From Arthrobacter sp. AZCC_0090 (lineage in GTDB: Bacteria > Actinomycetota > Actinomycetes > Actinomycetales > Micrococcaceae), in contig NZ_JACHEE010000001.1 in the NCBI RefSeq assembly GCF_014207375.1, forward strand, positions 124,001 through 188,000: a DNA stretch of 64,000 nt, written 5' to 3'. The position numbers and the translations under genes are program-made. The notes beneath the pieces are model-generated. The model did no database searches. It had not been told where the DNA came from and saw nothing but the letters and a program-made list of their open reading frames with translations. Positions 51,565-60,721 of this stretch are shown here, piece by piece; the stretch's first letter is position 1, and each line of letters starts with the position of its first letter.

Positions 51565-51589
51565 CAAGTATGGAAATACTTGTACAAGT
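51565..51589. promoter_or_regulatory. overlapping palindromic operators
   Basis: CAAGTATGGAAATACTTG (51565-51582; 7-bp arms) overlaps ACTTGTACAAGT (51578-51589; perfect 12-bp palindrome). Sharing of the ACTTG half-site means two dimers could not bind fully at the same time. Confidence 0.7.
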
Positions 51590-51711
51590 TTGTCAAGAGT
51601 TTGCATTGAGGTTGTTGCTCAGCCCAAAGTTGCCTGGGTCCGTTGAGCGTCGCGTAGTCGCGGAGTAGGGTGGCCCCACCGCCAACTCGCACTATTTGAT
51701 GAGGAACGACC

Positions 51712-53538
51712 ATGCCACATCTGAGACTTCGACTGGCCACCATGACGGCAGTACTTGCGCTGAGCGTGACGAGCGGCGCCGTCGCCAGTCCTGCGTTTGC
51801 CGATCCGCGCCAGACTGAAAAGACCGCTACCGCCACCGGATATGGCGGTGCGGTGAGCACCGTTGACCCTGAGGCATCCGCCGCCGCGATCGAGGTGCTT
51901 CGCAAGGGCGGCAACGCAGCCGACGCCGCCGTCGCAGCGGCCGCGACCCTGGGCGTCACTGAGCCGTACAGTGCCGGGATCGGAGGTGGCGGCTACTTCG
52001 TGTTCTACAACGCGAAGACCGGCAAGATCGGCACGATCGACGGCCGCGAAACCGCCCCCGCGGCCATGACGCACGACGCATTCATCGATCCCGCCACGGG
52101 CAAGCCGTATAACTTCACCCCCGAACTCGTCACGAGCGGCGTCTCCGTGGGTGTCCCCGGAACCGCGGCCACTTGGGAACGCGCACTGGACCGCTGGGGT
52201 ACTTTGAGCCTGGGCGACGCCCTCCAACCCGCCATCAAGGTCGCGACCCGAGGCTTCGTGGTCGATCCCACCTTCCGCCAACAGACACTCGACAACAAGC
52301 TCCGCTTCGCGGCGTTCAGCTCCACGAGCAAGCTGTTCCTCCCGGGAGGCGACGCACCCGCCGTCGGAAGCGTCTTCCAGAACCACGACCTCGCCGCAAC
52401 GTACCGGCTCCTCGCGAAGCAGGGCACCAGCGCCTTCTACAGCGGCCCACTCGCTGCTGAGATCGCAGCAACAGTCCAGGCGCCGCCAAAGACGGCCACC
52501 ACCACGCTGCCGATCCCCGTGGGGCACATGACCACCGAAGACCTCGCGGCGTACAAACCCCTGGACCAGGCACCCACGCACGTCGACTATCGCGGACTTG
52601 ACCTGTACGGCATGGCCCCGTCGAGCAGCGGGGGCACCACGGTAGGCGAGGCCCTGAACATCCTGGACACCGTCAACCTTTCGGAGATGTCCAAGCCCGC
52701 TGCCCTGCACTACTACCTTGAGGCGAGCGCGCTCGCTTTCGCCGACCGTGGAAAGTACGTGGGCGACCCCGCGTTCGTTGACGTTCCCACCGCCGCGCTC
52801 ACTGACCCGCTGTTCGGCAAGGAACGCGCCTGCCAGATCGACCCGCTGCACGCGGCCACGAAGCCCGTCGCACCGGGGGATGTGTCCGGGTACGACGGCG
52901 TGTGCCCGGCTTCTGCTGCCGAGCTCGCCGATGAGAAGGACACGGAAAACATCTCGACGACCAACATGACGGTCGCGGACAAGTGGGGAAACGTGGTTGA
53001 GTACACGCTCACCATCGAGCAGACTGGTGGATCGGGCATCGTCGTTCCAGGGCGGGGGTTCCTGCTCAACAACGAGCTGACCGATTTCTCGGCCGTCTAC
53101 AGCGCTAGCGATCCCAACCGGATCGAGCCGGGCAAGCGGCCGCGCTCCTCGATGTCGCCGACCATCATCCTCAAGGACGGCAAACCGTTCCTCGCCCTCG
53201 GGTCACCCGGCGGATCGACAATCATCACCACCGTGTTGCAGACCATCCTGAACAGGGTGGACCTGGGCATGAGCATTTCCGACGCGATCGCCGCCCCGCG
53301 TGCTTCACAACGGAACACTGCCAAGGTCACTGCCGAGCCGGACTTCATCAAGGCATACGGGAGCCAACTGACACCGTATGGCCATCAATTCACGCCATCC
53401 GGTGACGCTTTCACCTCAGCTGCGGAAATCGGTGCGGCAACAGCGATCGAGTTCAGGCCCAACGGGCGCATGATCGCCGCCGCCGAGCCGGTCAGACGGG
53501 GAGGAGGCTCGGCGATGGTGTTGAACCCATCTCGATGA
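51712..53538 (+). CDS. ggt: secreted gamma-glutamyltransferase/hydrolase
   Basis: The product is 608 aa. Signal peptide 1-30 (VLALSVTSGAVASPAFA). The Ntn-hydrolase precursor has 'GGNAADAAVAAAATLGVTEPYSAGIGGGG', and the self-cleavage/nucleophile site is at T416-T417 ('ISTTNMTV'), where the family usually reads TTH. 'RPRSSMSPTIIL' and 'LGSPGGSTIITT' complete the active site. It cleaves gamma-glutamyl bonds of glutathione or poly-gamma-glutamate outside the cell. A GAGGAAC site precedes ATG 51712. The His-to-Asn change after the nucleophile is notable. Confidence 0.9.
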   Translation: MPHLRLRLATMTAVLALSVTSGAVASPAFADPRQTEKTATATGYGGAVSTVDPEASAAAIEVLRKGGNAADAAVAAAATLGVTEPYSAGIGGGGYFVFYNAKTGKIGTIDGRETAPAAMTHDAFIDPATGKPYNFTPELVTSGVSVGVPGTAATWERALDRWGTLSLGDALQPAIKVATRGFVVDPTFRQQTLDNKLRFAAFSSTSKLFLPGGDAPAVGSVFQNHDLAATYRLLAKQGTSAFYSGPLAAEIAATVQAPPKTATTTLPIPVGHMTTEDLAAYKPLDQAPTHVDYRGLDLYGMAPSSSGGTTVGEALNILDTVNLSEMSKPAALHYYLEASALAFADRGKYVGDPAFVDVPTAALTDPLFGKERACQIDPLHAATKPVAPGDVSGYDGVCPASAAELADEKDTENISTTNMTVADKWGNVVEYTLTIEQTGGSGIVVPGRGFLLNNELTDFSAVYSASDPNRIEPGKRPRSSMSPTIILKDGKPFLALGSPGGSTIITTVLQTILNRVDLGMSISDAIAAPRASQRNTAKVTAEPDFIKAYGSQLTPYGHQFTPSGDAFTSAAEIGAATAIEFRPNGRMIAAAEPVRRGGGSAMVLNPSR

Positions 53539-53615
53539 GCCGGAACCACCGGGCCTCGTCCATTCGGTCCGCTGTGGTGCTGACGCCAAGGGCGGCCCTG
53601 GGGTAACTTGTCCCC

Positions 53616-54638
53616 ATGGCTACCGAAGCAACTACCCTCAACGTTGACGGGCCGAACGGTTCCCGGGAAGTGCGGATCTCCAGTCCCAACCGGGTTCTCT
53701 GGCCGGAGGTGGGCCTGACCAAGCTGGACCTCGCGCATTACATTGCTGATGTCGGGGAAGCATTCATAGCGGCGAACGGTGACCGGCCGGTCTCCCTGCA
53801 GCGCTTTTCGGACAACATAGACGGAGAACAGTTCTTCTCCAAGAATCCGCCGAAAGGAACCCCAGACTTTGTCCGGTCGGTAAAGGTGATCTATCCGAGT
53901 GCGCGCTCGCATCCCCAATTGGTCCTCGACGAGCCAGCCGCGGCCGTGTGGGCCGTCCAAATGAACACGGTGGTCTTCCACCCGTGGCCGTCACGCGCCG
54001 AAAACACGGATAACCCCGACCAGTTGCGGATCGACCTGGACCCGCAGCCCGGAACAGATTTCGACGACGCGATTCCCGCCGCGCTTGAGCTGAAGAACGT
54101 GCTTGCGGAGGCCGGGCTGACCACCTTTATCAAGACCTCAGGAAACCGGGGACTTCATGTCTATGCTCCGATTGAACCCTCGCATGAGTTCCTGGACGTT
54201 CGGCATGCCGTGATTGCCGCCGCCCGGGAGCTCGAGCGGCGGATGCCGGGCAAGGTCAGCACGGCTTGGTGGAAGGAAGAACGAGGCGAACGGGTGTTCG
54301 TGGACTTCAACCAGGCCAACCGCGACCGCACCATAGCAGGCGCCTACAGCCCGCGCGCGCTCGCTCATGCGCCGGTCTCATGTCCAATCACTTGGGAGGA
54401 ACTGGAAACTGCCGACCCGAAGAACTTCACCATCCTCACCGTGCCTGGAAGGCTGAAATCCGTGGGGGACCCTTGGGGTGACATGAACTCCAAAGCAGGG
54501 AAAATTGACCTCTTGCTTCAATGGTGGGAACGCGATCTCGGAGCCGGGCTCGGGGAGCTGCCGTTCCCGCCCGACTACCCGAAGATGCCGGGTGAACCAC
54601 CGCGTGTACAGCCAAGTCGAGCGCGCAAGCATGACTGA
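53616..54638 (+). CDS. stand-alone LigD-type polymerase (archaeo-eukaryotic primase superfamily)
   Basis: The product is 340 aa. 'WPEVGLTKLDLAHYIADVGE', 'GEQFFSKNPPKGTPDFVRSV', the metal-binding 'LRIDLDPQPGTDF' (D-x-D), 'KTSGNRGLHVYAPIE' and 'FVDFNQANRDRTIAGAYSPR' are the LigD POL motifs. No ligase or nuclease domain is fused, and no Ku or ligase gene is in the window. It would add ribo- or deoxynucleotides in end-joining or gap repair. Start ATG 53616 has a weak site. Lies 78 bases downstream of ggt. Confidence 0.85.
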   Translation: MATEATTLNVDGPNGSREVRISSPNRVLWPEVGLTKLDLAHYIADVGEAFIAANGDRPVSLQRFSDNIDGEQFFSKNPPKGTPDFVRSVKVIYPSARSHPQLVLDEPAAAVWAVQMNTVVFHPWPSRAENTDNPDQLRIDLDPQPGTDFDDAIPAALELKNVLAEAGLTTFIKTSGNRGLHVYAPIEPSHEFLDVRHAVIAAARELERRMPGKVSTAWWKEERGERVFVDFNQANRDRTIAGAYSPRALAHAPVSCPITWEELETADPKNFTILTVPGRLKSVGDPWGDMNSKAGKIDLLLQWWERDLGAGLGELPFPPDYPKMPGEPPRVQPSRARKHD

Positions 54639-54806
54639 CCAACTACGCCGTCCCAAAGTGCAGCGCCACGCGTCATCGTGAGGATAGTCACGATGGGACA
54701 AAGGTGGAAGAATGAGGGCTGGACCAAAACGGCCGGCGGCGCATCTTGCCTGCTGAGACCCAGGTGAGTCCCCCAGTGCGCCGTCGGTCCTGACGTTGTC
54801 GGCCTC

Positions 54807-55154
54807 TTACGCCGCGCCGGTCCATCTCGGCGCGGCTGACGCTCGCCGGAGTTCCTTGGCACGGGTGCGGAATCCGTCTGCGGCCTTCCGCGGTTCGTGA
54901 CGTGCCTGGGGACCAGCACCGTGGGGAACCGCGCTCGGACGAACGGTCGCGGCGGGTTCGCGTACGACGGCCGCCGGGCAAAGGTCGGTGACCAGTCCCA
55001 TACCTGCACACTCCCGCGCAGCGGCGATGCCGGCGACAACCGCGGGCTTGTCCTCGAACGGCTCCGAAACAGCGATGACCGCTCCGTCAGGTGATTTGAT
55101 ACGGAACCTGAAAAAAGACTCCCCATCAATAAACACTTCAAATATGCCGGCCAC
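54807..55154 (-). CDS. DUF1508 protein, copy 3
   Basis: The product is 115 aa from GTG 55154 with GGGAGGT upstream. Residues 1-58 ('GIFEVFIDGESFFRFRIKS', 'GAVIAVSEPFEDKPAVVAGI') are a DUF1508 module close in sequence to the 28376 copy, sharing 'CAGMGLVTDLCP'-type motif. The tail (about 60-115) is Arg/Ala-rich. Function unknown. Confidence 0.85.
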   Translation of the reverse strand: MAGIFEVFIDGESFFRFRIKSPDGAVIAVSEPFEDKPAVVAGIAAARECAGMGLVTDLCPAAVVREPAATVRPSAVPHGAGPQARHEPRKAADGFRTRAKELRRASAAPRWTGAA

Positions 55155-55359
55155 TGCTACCTCCCGGTCTGCGGATCCTGCTCAGTAGCGACTCCACCAC
55201 GAGCGGGACGGAGCATCACTGCATTCCGCGTCCGCTGCTCTGATTGAACAACCACCGTGAACCGTCTTTCACGTGATATTCAGTCTGCGCTGACTGCGTT
55301 GAGGCTAACAAGACCGCGTGAGTAAACCCTGTGTAAAACGTGTGCAACCACCGGGCAGG

Positions 55360-55671
55360 TCAGTTGCCGCTGGCCCGGTTCATCAGGTGCTCAAGCAGTG
55401 CCAGTTCCGGGAATCCGGGATGTCGGGCAATGCTGGACCTGAGTTTTGCCCTGAGGTGTTCGCCGCTCGGTTCGGTTCCGCTGAGGACTTCGTCGATGAT
55501 GTCCTGCGCTTGCTGACGCAGGCCGGCCAAGCTATCACTGCCGTCACCGGGAACCAGAACCGGTTCCGGCTCGACGAGTGGGTCTTGAGACTCCAAAGGT
55601 TCCGACACTGCCAGCTCCCCAATAGTCATCCCGGCCGGTCCCGGGTGAGTCCGGAATTCGCCCCCATCCAC
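55360..55671 (-). CDS. small acidic hypothetical protein
   Basis: The product is 103 aa from GTG 55671, or 89 aa from ATG 55629; neither has a ribosome site. 'LAGLRQQAQDIIDEVLSGTE' and 'FPELALLEHLMNRASG' form helices after an acidic N-terminus. No family. Bases 55172-55359 hold nothing recognisable. Confidence 0.45.
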   Translation of the reverse strand: MDGGEFRTHPGPAGMTIGELAVSEPLESQDPLVEPEPVLVPGDGSDSLAGLRQQAQDIIDEVLSGTEPSGEHLRAKLRSSIARHPGFPELALLEHLMNRASGN

Positions 55672-55818
55672 TCTAGATAGTAATAAGGGCGCCCGGATTG
55701 TTCATTGCTTGGGGATCAGAACGATGAATATGGCCTCGAAACGGCGGTTTGTGACGCGAACGCAATTGGGGGATGGCTGGGCCCCCTTTTTGTGGCGCCA
55801 GCCATCCTGCATGGTCGA

Positions 55819-56940
55819 CTATGAGAACCTGCCGGGGCGGAAGGTGGAGAGCATGGGGTGCTTGCTTCCCGTGAGGATTTCATCAGCCAGCAGTTCGCCG
55901 ACGATGAGCCCGAGCGTCGCCCCGGAGTGGGTGAAGGCAACATAGCAGCCCGGCACTTGACCGAGTTCGCCGAGCACCGGTTCACCGTCGCCCGGAATGG
56001 GCTTGTAACCGATCTTCCAGGACGCCGGCTTGAGCTCGCGGTTGCCGGCGATGAGCTTGGACGCCTCGTCAGCGAGTTCCTGGACGATGCCATCAGGGAT
56101 GCTGAAGGAGCCGTCCCCGTGCTCGGTGATGTGCTCTTCGTACCAGTCGTGGTCCAGCGCAAAGGTGTGCCCCGGGTTGGGCCGGATGGCGGCGCGGGGG
56201 GTGTTCATGACGGCCTGTACTTCGTGGTCCACCGGCTTGGTCAGCACGAGCATGGAGACGGGGGAGCCGTTGGGGATGTCGACGCCGAGGGGTGCGACGA
56301 CGGCAGGGGTGGCGGCACCGCAAGCCACGAGGACGGCGTCGGCTTGGTAGGTTTCGCCGCCGGCGGTCTCGACGCCGGTGGCACGGCCGCCGTCGACCGT
56401 GACCGAAGCCTTGCCTGCGTTGAGGACAAGGTGGCCTCCGCGGGCGTGGAATTCTTCCATGAGGAATTCGATCAGGTCCGGCAGGCTGACCCAGCCTTCG
56501 CCGGGGTTGAAAATGGCGCAATCCGGCACTGCGCTGGCATTGATGCCTGGGGTGGCGAATTCAACCTCTTCAGGTGTCAGCAGCTTGGAGTCGTACCCCA
56601 CCGACTTCTCGTAAGCGTGGCGTGCTTCCGTGACGGCCTGCTGTCCGGCGGCGTTCCACATGAGCCCGCCGCCGAATTGCAGCCATTCACGGCCGGGATC
56701 CGCGGCGAACAATGTGCGGTAACGGTCGACCCCGGTGAGGCGCAACTGGTGGTAAGGGGTGGAGCGTTCTCCGGCGGAGTTGAGCCAGGACAGCGAGCGG
56801 CCGCTGGCCTCGCTCGCGAGGCCCTTTTCTGTCAGCAGGACAACGGACGCGCCTTCGCGGAGCAGGTGGACCGCAGTGGAGACTCCGAGGATGCCGCCGC
56901 CGATGACGACGACATGTTTGGTAGGGGGCGTGGAGGACAT
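55819..56940 (-). CDS. DAO-family FAD-dependent amine/amino-acid oxidoreductase
   Basis: The product is 373 aa; GGGAGAG precedes ATG 56940. 'HVVVIGGGILGVSTAVHLL' binds FAD, then 'LASEASGRSLSWLNSAGE', 'GGLMWNAAG' and a C-terminal 'YVAFTHSGATLGLIVGELLA' close the flavin site. Family includes D-amino-acid dehydrogenase, sarcosine oxidase and fructosyl-amino-acid oxidase. It is the last gene of the operon read from 60557, so the imported solute is likely its substrate or source. Confidence 0.85.
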   Translation of the reverse strand: MSSTPPTKHVVVIGGGILGVSTAVHLLREGASVVLLTEKGLASEASGRSLSWLNSAGERSTPYHQLRLTGVDRYRTLFAADPGREWLQFGGGLMWNAAGQQAVTEARHAYEKSVGYDSKLLTPEEVEFATPGINASAVPDCAIFNPGEGWVSLPDLIEFLMEEFHARGGHLVLNAGKASVTVDGGRATGVETAGGETYQADAVLVACGAATPAVVAPLGVDIPNGSPVSMLVLTKPVDHEVQAVMNTPRAAIRPNPGHTFALDHDWYEEHITEHGDGSFSIPDGIVQELADEASKLIAGNRELKPASWKIGYKPIPGDGEPVLGELGQVPGCYVAFTHSGATLGLIVGELLADEILTGSKHPMLSTFRPGRFS

Positions 56941-57015
56941 GGCTCTCCCTTTCTTTGGGGTTTGGTTGTTGGCCGCGCGGGGCGAACCGTGGCATAGCTG
57001 GAAAGATCTGCCTGC

Positions 57016-58059
57016 CTACGCGAAGGCGTGGATTCTTTCGATGACTTTGAGGGTTTCAAGTGATTCCGCGGGGTCCACGGGCAACGGTCCATCCCCCCGA
57101 ATGGCGGCTGCGAGTTCGGCATAGAACCGGGGGTAGGCGCCGGTTTCGGCAGGCACGGGCTCCTGGTCTCCGTCAGTCCCCAGGACGCCCCATGAACTTA
57201 CGGGGTCAACGCCATAGGCGGGATCCGACGGCGACAGGCCGGCTGCGAGGGCCGCCTCCTGGCTGTCCAGTCCCCACTTGGTGTAACCGGCCTTCGAACC
57301 CAGAACGTGGAACCGCGGTCCTACCTGGGCAGCCACGCCGTTCATCCACAGCCTGGTCCGCACTCCCGAGGTGTGGAACAGGGACACGAAAGCCTCGGTA
57401 TCGGCGCCCGCCGGGTGTTGTCCGTGGTTTGCTGTCTCGCCGTAGCAATCTTCAACGCGACCGAAAAGCTGCACGGCCTGGTCGATCAAATGGGCACCAA
57501 GATCATGGAGGATGCCGCCGCCTTCGGCCAGGGACGCGCTGTCCCGCCAATTGCCGAAGCCTTCGGGACGCCACCACTCGAATCGGGATTCGAAGCTTCG
57601 GATCTCTCCCAGGCCACCTTCCCGGATGACCTTCTGGAGCGTCAGGTAGTCCCCGTCCCACCGGCGGTTCTGGAAGACCGTCAGCCGCACACCGCCGTCG
57701 GACGCCCTCTCGATGAGCTCGTCACCGTGGGCGGACGTCGCGACGAAGGGCTTGTCCACCACCACGTGTAGGCCGTGGGCGATCGCAGTTGCGGCGAGAT
57801 CGAAGTGGGTGATCGGGGGAGTGCCAAGGACCACGAGGTCAAGGTCCGGGGCCAGCTCGAATAGTGCTTCCGGAGTGGGGACAATCCGTGCGTCGGGGTA
57901 GATCCCGGCCGCTTCCGCGGCGCGCTCCGGGTTCGCCGTGACGATGACGTCGAGGGAATAGCTCGGGTCAGCAGCTATCAGCGGCGCATGGAAGACCTTG
58001 CCGGAGATCCCGAACCCGACGACGGCCGTGCGGATGGTAGCGCGTGCAGGGTTCCGCAT
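57016..58059 (-). CDS. Gfo/Idh/MocA-family oxidoreductase
   Basis: The product is 347 aa from ATG 58059, which overlaps the ATPase stop (TGATG). 'RTAVVGFGISGKVFHAPLI' and 'HVVVDKPFVATSAHGDELI' (Lys catalytic, D-K-P version of EKP) are diagnostic, followed by 'GGGILHDLGAHLIDQAVQLFG' (Asp/His). It is probably NAD(P)-dependent, acting on a sugar, imine or N-substituted substrate. Sugar oxidoreductase inside an amino-acid transporter operon. Confidence 0.85.
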   Translation of the reverse strand: MRNPARATIRTAVVGFGISGKVFHAPLIAADPSYSLDVIVTANPERAAEAAGIYPDARIVPTPEALFELAPDLDLVVLGTPPITHFDLAATAIAHGLHVVVDKPFVATSAHGDELIERASDGGVRLTVFQNRRWDGDYLTLQKVIREGGLGEIRSFESRFEWWRPEGFGNWRDSASLAEGGGILHDLGAHLIDQAVQLFGRVEDCYGETANHGQHPAGADTEAFVSLFHTSGVRTRLWMNGVAAQVGPRFHVLGSKAGYTKWGLDSQEAALAAGLSPSDPAYGVDPVSSWGVLGTDGDQEPVPAETGAYPRFYAELAAAIRGDGPLPVDPAESLETLKVIERIHAFA

Positions 58060-58835
58060 CACAGGACTTCCGAAAGGAATCGTTGGAGCCGTTCACTGCG
58101 GGGGTTGTCGAAGAGTTCGGCAGGGGTGCCTGATTCCACGACTTCTCCTTCGTCCATGAAGACCACTTGGTCGGCGACTTTGCGGGCGAAGCCCATCTCG
58201 TGGGTGACAACCAGCATGGTCATTCCGCGTTTGCCCAGGCCGGCCATGAGGTTCAGCACTCCCTTGACGAGCTCCGGGTCCAGCGCACTCGTGGCCTCGT
58301 CGAAGAGCATGACCTCGGGTTCCATGGCCAGGGCCCGGGCGATGGCGACGCGCTGTTGCTGGCCACCGGAGAGATCGCGGGGGCGATGGTCCGCGCGTTC
58401 GGCGAGCCCCACTTCGGCGAGGCTGCGGTGGGCACGTTCCCTGGCTGCGGCCTTGGACATTCCCTTCACGCTCCAGAGCGCCAGGGCCACGTTCTCGAGG
58501 GCGGTGTGGTCCGGGAAGAGGTTGAAGTGCTGGAACACCATGCCGATGCGGCTGCGCAGGATGTCCGGTTTGACCGTGAGCGCGCTTTCACCGGCTAGGA
58601 GGACGTCGCCGCTCTTGGGTTCGTGAAGCCTGTTGACGCCACGGAGCAGTGTCGACTTGCCGGATCCGGAGGGGCCGATGATGCACGTGGTGGTGCCGGG
58701 CGCAACGTTCAGGCTGACGTTGCGCAGCACCCCGATGTCGCCGTACGCCATGGTCAGGTTTCTTAGCTCCAGGCTGGAACCGTGGAATGTCTGGACACCG
58801 GCGGCGGTGTTGTTGGTGCTCGTGCTGGCGCTCAT
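58059..58835 (-). CDS. polar amino-acid ABC transporter ATP-binding protein
   Basis: The product is 258 aa. Walker A 'GPSGSGKST', Q-loop 'MVFQHFNLFPDHTALENV', signature 'LSGGQQQRVAIARALAM', Walker B 'VMLFDEATSALDPE' and switch His in 'VTHEMGFAR' are all intact. The 'QHFNLFPDHTALENV' segment is typical of the GlnQ group. Its ATG overlaps the permease stop by 4 bases. Confidence 0.95.
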   Translation of the reverse strand: MSASTSTNNTAAGVQTFHGSSLELRNLTMAYGDIGVLRNVSLNVAPGTTTCIIGPSGSGKSTLLRGVNRLHEPKSGDVLLAGESALTVKPDILRSRIGMVFQHFNLFPDHTALENVALALWSVKGMSKAAARERAHRSLAEVGLAERADHRPRDLSGGQQQRVAIARALAMEPEVMLFDEATSALDPELVKGVLNLMAGLGKRGMTMLVVTHEMGFARKVADQVVFMDEGEVVESGTPAELFDNPRSERLQRFLSEVL

Positions 58836-59620
58836 GTGTTGCTCCCGGTGATCAGCGGCGATGCCGCGTCGAGTTCTGTGACTTCCTTCAGGCCGCTGCT
58901 CGGCGCGCTCGGACGACGGCGGCCCGTGCGGAAGCGGCTGTCGAAGTAGTTCACGAGGTGGGTCAGTGGCACGGTGATGACGAGGTAGAAGACGCCGGCC
59001 ATGACCAAGGGCGACAGGTTTCCGGAGAGTACGGCGGCGTCCTGGCCCACCCGGAAGAGCTCGCGTTCGCTGACCAGTAGTCCGAGGAAGTACACCAGCG
59101 AAGAGTCCTTGACGATCGCGATGAACTGGTTCACCAGGGCCGGCAGGACCCGGCGGATGCCTTGCGGCACTACCACGAGCCGCATCGATTTGGCGTAGCT
59201 CATGCCCAGGGCCCGGCAGGCCTCGCCCTGGCCTTTGTCGACGCTTTGGATGCCGGCCCGGAAGATCTCACCGATGTAGGCGCTGGCGATCAGGCTCAAG
59301 GCGATAATGCCGAGCGGGTAGGGGGAGGGGCCGAAGATTGACTGGCTCAGCCGGGCGAAGCCCTGTCCGATCAGCAGGATCGTGAGAATCGCCGGGAGGC
59401 CCCGGAACAGATCGGTGTAGATACGGGCAGGGACGCGCAACCATGCGGAGGATGAGATCCCCATGACGGCAACTACCATGCCTAATGCGACGCCGATGAT
59501 TGTGGCGGAGACCGAAATGATCAGCGTGTTCAACAGGCCGACGCCGATCAGCTGCGGCAGGACTTCGGCCATCGCGCCGAAATCGAAGAATGTACGTGTG
59601 ATGGTGCTTAACCAGTCCAT
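58832..59620 (-). CDS. polar amino-acid ABC transporter permease
   Basis: The product is 262 aa with five predicted helices. The HisMQ signature 'YTDLFRGLPAILTILLIGQG' and the EAA loop 'GQGEACRALGMSYAKSMRLVVVPQGIRR' are clear. 'AYIGEIFRAGIQSV' is also typical. One permease gene implies a homodimer. A strong hairpin separates it from the upstream binding-protein gene. Confidence 0.95.
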   Translation of the reverse strand: MDWLSTITRTFFDFGAMAEVLPQLIGVGLLNTLIISVSATIIGVALGMVVAVMGISSSAWLRVPARIYTDLFRGLPAILTILLIGQGFARLSQSIFGPSPYPLGIIALSLIASAYIGEIFRAGIQSVDKGQGEACRALGMSYAKSMRLVVVPQGIRRVLPALVNQFIAIVKDSSLVYFLGLLVSERELFRVGQDAAVLSGNLSPLVMAGVFYLVITVPLTHLVNYFDSRFRTGRRRPSAPSSGLKEVTELDAASPLITGSNT

Positions 59621-59649
59621 GGTTTGCTCTCAGACTTAGTTGGCTGTTG

Positions 59650-59679
59650 GGCGGGCGGACCGGGTGGGGTCCGCCCGCC
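59650..59679 (-). repeat. GC-rich hairpin between binding-protein and permease genes
   Basis: GGCGGGCGGACC (59650-59661) and GGTCCGCCCGCC (59668-59679) are perfect 12-bp arms with a 6-nt loop. It resembles in position the 30-bp palindrome of the carbohydrate importer and likely sets binding-protein excess. Confidence 0.75.
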
Positions 59680-59693
59680 TGCTAGCAGATGGC

Positions 59694-60557
59694 TTACTTG
59701 CTGGGCGCCGGGCTGGCGGTCTGCTCGGCCTTGGGCAGGTACTGGGTAGGCATCGGGGAGCCCGGGAACCACTTCTGGTAGAGCTTCTCCCACGTGCCGT
59801 CCTCCATGGCCGCGGCCAGTCCCTTGTTCAAGGCGTCCTTCAGGGCAGTCTTGTCCTTGGCCAGTGCGAACCCGGCCGGTGCGTCGAAGGAGGGAATGTC
59901 GGCGGCGCTGACCAGGCCGAACTGCTGTTCGTAGGACTTTGCGGCCTCGTAGTCGAGGAAGTGCGCGTCTGCCGAGCCGCTGTTCACGGCCGAGATCGCC
60001 GAGTTGTTGTCCGGGAAACGTACGAGGTTGGCGGAGGGGAAGTTCTTCACGGCATAGGCTTCCTGGAGGGTGCCTTGCACCACGCCGAGCCGCTTGCCGG
60101 CCAGGCCATTGACATCCTTGATCCCTGAGGTCTTGGTCGTCAGGACGGTCAGGTATCCGGCGAGGTAGCCGTTGGAGAAGTCCACGGTCTGCTTGCGCTT
60201 GTCCGTGATGCCGATGGCCGCAACCCCGACGTCGAACTGGCCGTTGGCTACCGCGGGCAGGATTGCCGAGAAGTCCTGTCCGGTGAAGACGACCTTGTCC
60301 ACGCCGGCGCGGTGCGCGACGTCCTTGAACAGTTCCACGTCGAAGCCCGTGAAGTTTCCGGTCGCGTCCGTGAACGTATAGGGCTTGGCATCGCCCAGGC
60401 TGGCCACGCGGATGGTGCCGGGTTCGATGAGGCCGTAAGGGTTCCCGGCCGTCGACGACGAGGCAGGGGTCGATCCGCCACACCCGCTCAGCGCCAGGAG
60501 GGCTGCGACAGCAGCCGCAACGATCACACCTGGGCGGAAGTTCAGTCGTTTAGTCAC
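59694..60557 (-). CDS. polar amino-acid ABC transporter substrate-binding lipoprotein
   Basis: The product is 287 aa from GTG 60557 (GGAAAA upstream), preferred over ATG 60575 because it gives a normal lipoprotein leader. The lipobox LSGC has Cys26. Mature motifs are '[19 protein letters not shown]', '[15 protein letters not shown]', '[20 protein letters not shown]' and '[15 protein letters not shown]', as in family-3 binding proteins. It is divergent from the LacI gene over the twin operators. Confidence 0.9.
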   Translation of the reverse strand: MTKRLNFRPGVIVAAAVAALLALSGCGGSTPASSSTAGNPYGLIEPGTIRVASLGDAKPYTFTDATGNFTGFDVELFKDVAHRAGVDKVVFTGQDFSAILPAVANGQFDVGVAAIGITDKRKQTVDFSNGYLAGYLTVLTTKTSGIKDVNGLAGKRLGVVQGTLQEAYAVKNFPSANLVRFPDNNSAISAVNSGSADAHFLDYEAAKSYEQQFGLVSAADIPSFDAPAGFALAKDKTALKDALNKGLAAAMEDGTWEKLYQKWFPGSPMPTQYLPKAEQTASPAPSK

Positions 60558-60618
60558 AGCAAATTTTCCAATCATGAGAAGAAGGAAACGGCCCAAGGCC
60601 CTTTAAGAATTCCCTTGC

Positions 60619-60657
60619 TGAGTCCGGTCTCAGTGATTATGATTGAGACCGGACTCA
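60619..60657. promoter_or_regulatory. twin LacI-type operators in a divergent promoter
   Basis: TGAGTCCGGTCTCA (60619-60632) and its exact reverse complement TGAGACCGGACTCA (60644-60657) are each near-palindromic with a CCGG centre; centres are 25 bp apart. A plausible promoter for the LacI gene (TTGCTG 60615, TATGAT 60639, 18-bp spacer) runs through them. The repressor would therefore control itself and the ABC operon. Confidence 0.85.
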
Positions 60658-60721
60658 CAGGGGGTTGCAAAAAATGTAACCCAAACCACACTGGCCGTCA
60701 AGGCCCCTTCGGAAGGCATGC

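Noticed and set aside
51619..52851. 410-codon minus-strand open frame
   Set aside because: Antisense to the gamma-glutamyltransferase gene, which has signal peptide and catalytic motifs.
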